Below, piece after piece: positions 13,112 through 13,353 of a DNA stretch of 13,353 nt. Made by a program: the position numbers and the translations under genes. The DNA is from Clostridiales bacterium. Its GTDB lineage: Bacteria; Bacillota; Clostridia; Oscillospirales; Oscillospiraceae. Under the pieces are notes generated by a model that was not told the origin of the DNA, ran no database searches, and was given only the letters and a program-made list of their open reading frames with translations. Position 1 is the first letter of the stretch. Each line of letters opens with the position of its first letter. Location: the NCBI GenBank assembly GCA_009774055.1, contig VSNB01000071.1, positions 1 to 13,353 on the forward strand, written 5' to 3'.

Positions 13112-13199
13112 GGCAGTACTTCTTCGCGCCCCGCGGGCGCGAACGCTCCATTCTTCTTTTTTTGCCTTTTTCTTCTTTCTTGGTTGAAACTTGTTTCGT

Positions 13200-13227
13200 C
13201 CCGCCCCTGCGGGGCGGGGATTTTTTT
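13200..13227 (+). terminator. Terminator-like hairpin reading on the + strand
   Basis: An 8-bp stem CCCGCCCC/GGGGCGGG (13200-13207 with 13211-13218) followed by GA and TTTTTTT. No + strand gene ends here; the DUF3786 gene on the other strand starts about 90 nt away. It could stop antisense transcription or be a fixed part of the adjacent repeat element. Confidence 0.5.
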
Positions 13228-13250
13228 GCCGCCTCGCCGGCGGCGGGGGC

Positions 13251-13353
13251 GTTCTTTTCGCTTGTGCGAAAAGAACCAAAAGCACCCTCAAGGGACGTTC
13301 CGTCCCTTGAGAATCCTTCGCATTACGGGGGTAATTTGTTTTTGCGCTTCCAC
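13251..13353 (-). repeat. Structured repeat, copy 2, reaching the window edge
   Basis: Read on the minus strand it starts GTGGAAGCGCAAAAAC at the last base of the window and may extend beyond it. Hairpin 1 is 13287-13297 with 13301-13311 (identical to copy 1) and hairpin 2 is 13251-13261 with 13266-13276. Hairpin 2 differs from copy 1 at paired positions (outer C-G changed to G-C, and CCC/GGG changed to CGC/GCG), so pairing is preserved. Confidence 0.85.

Noticed and set aside
13112..13291. N-terminal extension of the DUF3786 protein
   Set aside because: The extra 60 residues are Lys/Arg/Pro-rich and translated from hairpins and repeat copy 2. The family start fits the ATG at 13111.

Overview
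The window looks like a chromosomal stretch of a GC-rich anaerobic Firmicute, probably a gut Clostridia of the Oscillospiraceae type (Flavonifractor/Lawsonibacter/Oscillibacter-like). This is inferred from the gene families (CmpB-type permease, Mrp ATPase with an N-terminal Cys cluster, DUF1576, DUF3786, ECF folate transport), the strong Shine-Dalgarno sequences and the GC-rich codon use. No 16S rRNA or other taxonomic marker is present, so the placement is tentative. I see no rRNA, tRNA, CRISPR array, transposase or phage structural gene.

Layout. Positions 100-1765 (+) hold a putative CmpB-family membrane protein and an Mrp/NBP35 Fe-S carrier ATPase, closed by a long hairpin. Everything from there to the end, except one small cassette, is on the minus strand and centres on tetrahydrofolate (THF) one-carbon metabolism. 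In transcription order (high to low coordinate): a DUF3786 protein (13111-12497); a promoter and a 370-nt leader carrying a THF riboswitch with its own terminator; a 27-codon ORF coupled to folT (folate ECF S component with an unusual C-terminal extension); a HExxH zincin; a second promoter and fhs (formate-THF ligase); a 45-codon ORF and an intrinsic terminator; then, after a small regulatory islet, fchA (methenyl-THF cyclohydrolase), folD, a DUF1576 membrane protein, 5-formyl-THF cyclo-ligase and a glycerate kinase broken by a 4-bp duplication.

How it works together. FolT imports folate and is switched off by THF sensing. Fhs makes 10-formyl-THF, FchA interconverts it with methenyl-THF, and FolD reduces this to methylene-THF. 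The cyclo-ligase rescues 5-formyl-THF. FolD lacks two residues needed for cyclohydrolase activity, which explains why a separate FchA sits beside it. The DUF1576 protein, FolT's extra domain and the zincin are the parts whose link to folate is not established and which may be new biology.

The islet at about 6640-7700 is a divergent XRE repressor and small-ORF pair with two inverted operator copies. It is bracketed by outward-facing copies of a three-copy structured repeat whose hairpin stems change sequence but keep pairing. It separates fhs from the fchA-folD operon.
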